In this document: one piece after another, positions 59,822-64,000 of the stretch
Layout of the letters: every line of letters begins with the position of its first letter
How positions within the stretch are numbered: the first letter of the stretch is position 1
Assembly: GCF_000006565.2 (NCBI RefSeq)
Contig: NC_031476.1
Coordinates: 6,170,400-6,234,399 of the forward strand
Length of the DNA stretch: 64,000 bases
Direction of reading: 5' to 3'
Source of the DNA: Toxoplasma gondii ME49
Lineage: Eukaryota; Apicomplexa; Conoidasida; Eucoccidiorida; Sarcocystidae
Position numbers and translations under genes: made by a program
The notes under the pieces: model-generated
Databases searched by the model: none
Seen by the model: the letters and a program-made list of their open reading frames with translations, nothing else
Told to the model about the DNA's origin: nothing

Positions 59822-60802
59822 CTAATTGAAGATAGACACCTGCATGCGTGGTGAGAAAGAAACACGAGGACAGTGCGAATGCCTTTCAGTTACGGTTGTT
59901 GTGTCCACGCTGTAACTTTGTGCGGGCTGCGCAAGTGCGCCAATACTTTCGCACTGTGTGTTCACCTCCCTTTGGTGCATTTGGATTGTGATTTCGTTGA
60001 CCTTTGAGTTCTCGTCTTTTTCGAGATATGTGAACTTCGTTTTTGCAGCTCTCTTCTCTGCTTGTGTCCGTGAAACAGAGGTTGCGCCCTTGGTCCAGTT
60101 TTCTCGCTTCCACCCATCTTTGCTTTCTTCCCCAGATTTGCGCCCCTTCTCATCTGCGTCTGTCTTGTCTCCCTCTGCTGGTGAACAGTCTGGGACCGCA
60201 TCCTCGGCTTGCCTATTGAGCGACCAAAGTCGACGACGCTCGACCTCTTGAAGGCTGCATGCGTTGAGAGGAAAGGCAACTAGCTGTTCGCATAGGAGAG
60301 AGAGTCCAGCGAAACGTGTGCAAGGCGAGCATACACAGCTGTTCTGGGCGAGAGCGGCCGCAGCAGTGGAAAAAGACTGGCGGATCAACCGAAGGTGTTC
60401 GAGATGGGAACCAGCACTCCAATCATTTGAACGGCTCGGCAGATAAGGTTGAATTTCGTCTTGTTTCCGAATTCTCGCCACAGAGACTCCTGTCGGTACC
60501 GGCTGTAGCAGAGAGGAGAGGTCTGGACCCTCAGAGGCTAGCGAAAACTGCGCCCATATTGTAGAAACAACAGGGAAGAAGTCGGACAGCCGCTCTCGAC
60601 AGGTGAATCCTTGATGGTTTAGGGTTTGATTCACTTGTAGAAAGACACTAAAATCAGTGAATCCAAACACCGTTCGGAACCAGTGTCTCGCGCTGAGTCG
60701 AGAGAACAAAGTAACTCACAGGATGTATCGAAAGACTGTCTGAATCGATCTGCTTCATCTGAGGCAAACATGGACAAACTAATCATGTACTTCTCGTACG
60801 TA
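59822..60802 (-). CDS. Unrecognised protein, C-terminal two exons (297 codons seen)
   Basis: Exon 60720-60802 (phase 2 in, phase 1 out, gtgagt donor) joins exon 59822-60633 through a ctttctacaag acceptor. It encodes YEKYMISLSMFASDEADRFRQ, then LNQTLNHQGFTCRERLSDFF, PVVSTIWAQFS and a helical part with several Cys (NSCVCSPCTRFAGLSLLCEQL). A charged Glu/Asp/Lys-rich region and a short polar C-terminus follow, ending at TAG 59822. No family is recognised. The N-terminal exons should lie between 60803 and about 62800 but were not resolved. It converges with citrate synthase, the stop codons being only 150-265 bp apart, so the 3' UTRs probably overlap. Confidence 0.5.
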
Positions 60803-62821
60803 CTGCGAGAGTGGTTGCGCAACTGGGTTTGACGTGGACGAGTGTCGCAGTGCACGAAAGGTGATACTCCTTTCTACTTTTTACTGGCGTCGTCAGAGGC
60901 GGGCTCACGACGTGTGAACCGCCACGAGAAAAGATACAGTAAGACAGTACTTTCTGAAGGAGAAAGCGGGGATTTCCCGACACACACAGAGGTACAAAAC
61001 ACGACTCGAACCGCCAGGGTGCAGGCAGGCTTCTGTACACTGGATTTGCGGTGCTTCAAAAAGCCGGTCTTCGGGTTTCTCCGTAATTAACTTTTCCCGA
61101 AGGCTACGACGTACTGCCGCCCTTTTCCAACTCGCAGTTCGCAGAATACAGTTTAGGCATGAGAAAAATTGATAGGTAATATCCAGACACAGCAGCCGTT
61201 TTCTCTGGGGCTTCAAATCCATGAGCGTGAGCATTGGGGCTCTGTAGTCCTCTACACAATTTTAAGTGATAGGGAACGAGCTGTTGTGAGAAACACGCAG
61301 GAAAAGGCCTTTCGACAAGAGTCGTCCGAGATAACGCCGCCGGCAAGAGTTTTTTTCCTGGTTCAACTTTTCGGAGTTGTCTGGGCTATGTTCTTCCATC
61401 GTTGATCGTTCTAAAAAAAGTGTTTCACATGTCGAGGGAGGTAAGCCGACTGAGAGCAACCCACACTGAATTTTCGCGCGTGTCCACTTCGTTTTCCTCC
61501 GATCGCCTTCGGTATTCATTCGCACTTTGCTTTTTGTCAGGAAAAAGGGCACGGTTAAGACTGAGCACGAGTGTAGGAAGAAAGTGACCGAGTGTAGCGG
61601 CGGGATGCACGCTGGAGGGCGCAGTTCGCGGGGCTCAGCGGAAAAAGGATGCGATGGGGGTGTGTGTGACAGCTATTCGGCTTCTCGCCAAACTTGGCAA
61701 CGCAGAAGCCATACAGTTCCTTGAAAACAGAAAAAAGAGGCGTTGTGAGTGTTTCATAGCACTTGAAACAGCGACGCTGTTTCTCAGGAATCCACTGACA
61801 GTCGCAACCGAGTCACATAACGTGTCGCCTTTCGCTTTCCCCGTCATACAAACCTTTTTCCATTCAAAAAGGATGGCGGTGGTTGACCGGCGCACGCCTG
61901 TATTTTACACGAGGAGTTGTAAAAGTGCATCATAGAGCTAAAGCAAGGGTGTAAAAAAAACATCTAGATTAGTTTGTACCCAAATCATACACATACATAC
62001 ATGAGACTCAGAATGCATACACTGATGATGCGAGATGCATTCAACTGGACACATATGGATGTGGATCTTGCTGATTTGAGCAGAAAGTTTGACAAAAAAG
62101 AGATTATAGCCGAAATCAAGTGACATGAGCACACAACTGGCATCGCCTAACGCTCTTGTGAGTCCTGTGCTCAGATGCTCTCGAACCGGCTCTACTGGAG
62201 GATGGCGCTGAAGTCCAACAGGAAGGCTGAAGCGAAACGCAGTCAAAAAGAGACAAAACGCCGCGTGTTCACTCTCACCTGCACGCCTCGCACATATTTG
62301 AGTATACATGTGTAGCAGTGCATACATCCACTTCGACAGATACAGAGATCCAACTAATAGGGGCAATCGCGACTTCGGCACCTTTTCTTTTTACCGCCAG
62401 TTTTTTTCTGTCGGTTTGACTGTGGTCGCAGCAGCCTCGGAACGCAATCTCTAGGGGCAACGCGTTTTGTCGAAATTTCCAGAAAGCCTCCGCAAAAGTT
62501 CTTTGTTTTTCTGCTGCCACGTAGAAGGACTCAGAACCTAAGTCATGTGTATTAGACGCATGGGTATCAATACTTAAATAAGCACCTTCACATCGAGCCA
62601 TGTATGTGCATGTAGGCACATCTTCCTCCGCTGTTCTACTGCTCGCTGCGGCCAGAACCAACGCACAAAGACAAGACCACTACAGATGCGCTCATGCAGA
62701 AACCGACACACAAAATGCCTTTCGGATGGATTAATCTGTCCGTCTCTGTAGATGTATTTGTGTGAAACCGAATGTGTGTGGATCTCTGCAGGTTTTCCTA
62801 TACTTTATCAGCAGCGCAGAC
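60803..62821. other. Unresolved region, probably exons of the gene ending at 59822
   Basis: Coding-like minus-strand pieces occur at about 61000-61130 (KLITEKPEDRLFEAPQIQC), about 62090-62220 (PPVEPVREHLSTGLTRALG) and about 62390-62510 (RTFAEAFWKFRQNALPLEIA), each near a possible acceptor. I could not join them with consistent phase to one another or to the exon at 60802, so they are left as candidates. Confidence 0.3.
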
Positions 62822-63667
62822 TCAATGTTTTCCCTTATTCGAATCCAGAAGTCCAGAAGCCGGGCATGAATAAAGAAGCTCGTCTGGGGGTGGCGGATCC
62901 ACATTGACAAAGTGTGGTATTCCAAGTACGGCTGCAGAGAGATGCAGAGTGTCTAACGTATGTGACCGAGTATCGACTCACATGCTCAGATGGACGTAAT
63001 TCTTCCCCAGGACGATGGTACTAACCATGCTAGTATTTGAGAAGCCGTTTCTCTCCCTGTTGAAACGTTTGCTCACGGTCATCCACACAGGACGCCTCGA
63101 ACATAAGCAATGTGGAATAGAACCTGCACATCCACATCAATTTGCTTTTTATGTCGCACAGCCTACCCGTGGCGATCGAAGGTTCTGTCGGTGACCACTC
63201 TTCGGAAGAGGGTGAGGCCGGCCCGCATGTGACGCTTCTCTGCATATCTTTAGCGGAAGGAAAATAGCCGGACTTTTTCCCAGTGGCAGCGAAATCCTGG
63301 AACTTCGTCAAAAAGCTGTAGAACGTCGGCGTCTGTTCGTGGTTCAGCATCGTCTGCTGCGCCACAAGGAGTGCGACTTTCTCGCGTTCAGGCAGAGGCA
63401 GCATGCGCATCGCGCAACCGGCCATGTAGTGAAGAGTCGTCCAAACTTGGATCAGAGTATGGTGAATCACCGTCCACGATTTGCCCTTGAATGCCTCTTT
63501 CTCCCGCAGGCAGTGCCCAACGATGTGCGCGACTTGCTTGTCGGAATTGTCTGTAAATTCGTCGAAAGATCCATTCATATGCGACGCCAACGCAGTCGGA
63601 GGAGACACCGTTGCACTCGCCGGCATCCGGTAGTCCGCCGTCGTCAGGATCGAGTTCACACGATCCG
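62822..63667 (-). CDS. Unrecognised protein, last two exons, 5' part beyond right edge
   Basis: Exon 63077-63667 follows a strong acceptor (tttttttgcatggccggaatgcgttgcag on the coding strand) and ends at a gtgagc donor. It joins exon 62822-62931 in phase 1. The protein piece (about 233 residues) is helical: SDKQVAHIVGHCLREKEAF, WTVIHHTLIQVWTTLHYMAG, PEREKVALLVAQQTMLNHEQ, PTFYSFLTKFQDFAATGKK, then KSKLMWMCRFYSTLLMFEA. It ends in a Pro/Asp-rich tail and TGA 62822. No family is recognised. The frame upstream of 63667 looks intronic (Phe/Leu/Ser-rich), and a cagtgagt-like donor at the very end of the window suggests the previous exon ends just outside. An unspliced reading would stop at 63030. 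Confidence 0.55.
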
Positions 63668-64000
63668 CTGCAACGCATTCCGGCCATGCAAAAAAAAGAA
63701 ATAAGCAAGTGAAAAGCGGAAGGGAACGAAAACAGAAAGTATGAGAAGAGTAGGAACCTTTCAGGGACAGAAAAACGCGGAACCACAAGCAGGTGATGGG
63801 AACAAAGGACGCAGACGATTGAGGCAGGGAAAAGTGTTGTAGACGGACTTTTCTCGAAGAGACACGATTCGTGATTCGAGTGGACCCGAACCAATCAAAG
63901 CTCAAATAGTATGCAGCACTGAAGTGTTTGAGTGCTAAGTGCTCCAGAAAAACCAAGTCCAGGTGCCGATATACCGGCGTTAAAAGCGGCTGACTCACTG

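Overview
The window reads as nuclear DNA of a coccidian apicomplexan, most likely Toxoplasma gondii or a very close relative. The evidence is many small introns with strong pyrimidine-rich acceptors, near-50% GC coding exons, TA-rich microsatellites inside introns, TGCATGC-type motifs in flanks, ATGs preceded by purine-rich gacaaa/gccaag contexts, secreted single-exon and two-exon proteins, and protein families (citrate synthase, AMPK beta, La, IMP protease) that match single-copy eukaryotic genes. Species assignment is inference from style; I ran no search. All gene models were built by eye by joining exons whose splice sites, phases and protein families agree.

Layout, left to right (minus strand unless stated). 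83-883: 5' part of a small single-pass membrane protein that leaves the window to the left. 1591-2015: a decayed tandem duplication. 5124-6125 (+): an unrecognised secreted protein. 7811-12038: complete seven-exon AMPK beta subunit. 14164-14598: doubtful small secreted ORF. 15300-20079: six-exon La-module protein that also carries a DeCL/DUF3223 domain. 21557-25692: ten-exon ankyrin plus BTB/POZ protein. 27892-30080: secreted, coiled-coil, TM-containing protein. 31888-33625 (+): inositol polyphosphate kinase. 33885-34560: exon cluster for an unrecognised hydrophobic protein. 35644-37569 (+): mitochondrial inner membrane protease (IMP/S26 family). 38004-38976: secreted proline-rich protein. 39180-41594: MYM/FCS zinc-finger-like protein. 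42251-44605: coiled-coil plus SAM-domain protein. 46441-49920: DWNN-RING protein of the RBBP6/Mpe1 family. 52378 to about 59.6 kb (+): twelve-exon mitochondrial citrate synthase. 59822-60802 and 62822-63667: the 3' parts of two unrecognised genes, the second leaving the window to the right.

There are no operons. Functional themes are energy sensing and mitochondrial metabolism (AMPK beta, citrate synthase, IMP), RNA metabolism (La-DeCL, RBBP6-like), inositol phosphate signalling (IPK) and the secretory/parasitophorous compartment (three signal-peptide proteins without recognisable domains). These genes are neighbours, not a demonstrated pathway. The most unusual items are the La-RRM-DeCL architecture, a probable GC-AG intron in AMPK beta, an unusual citrate synthase C-terminus, and several 28-37 nt micro-exons.
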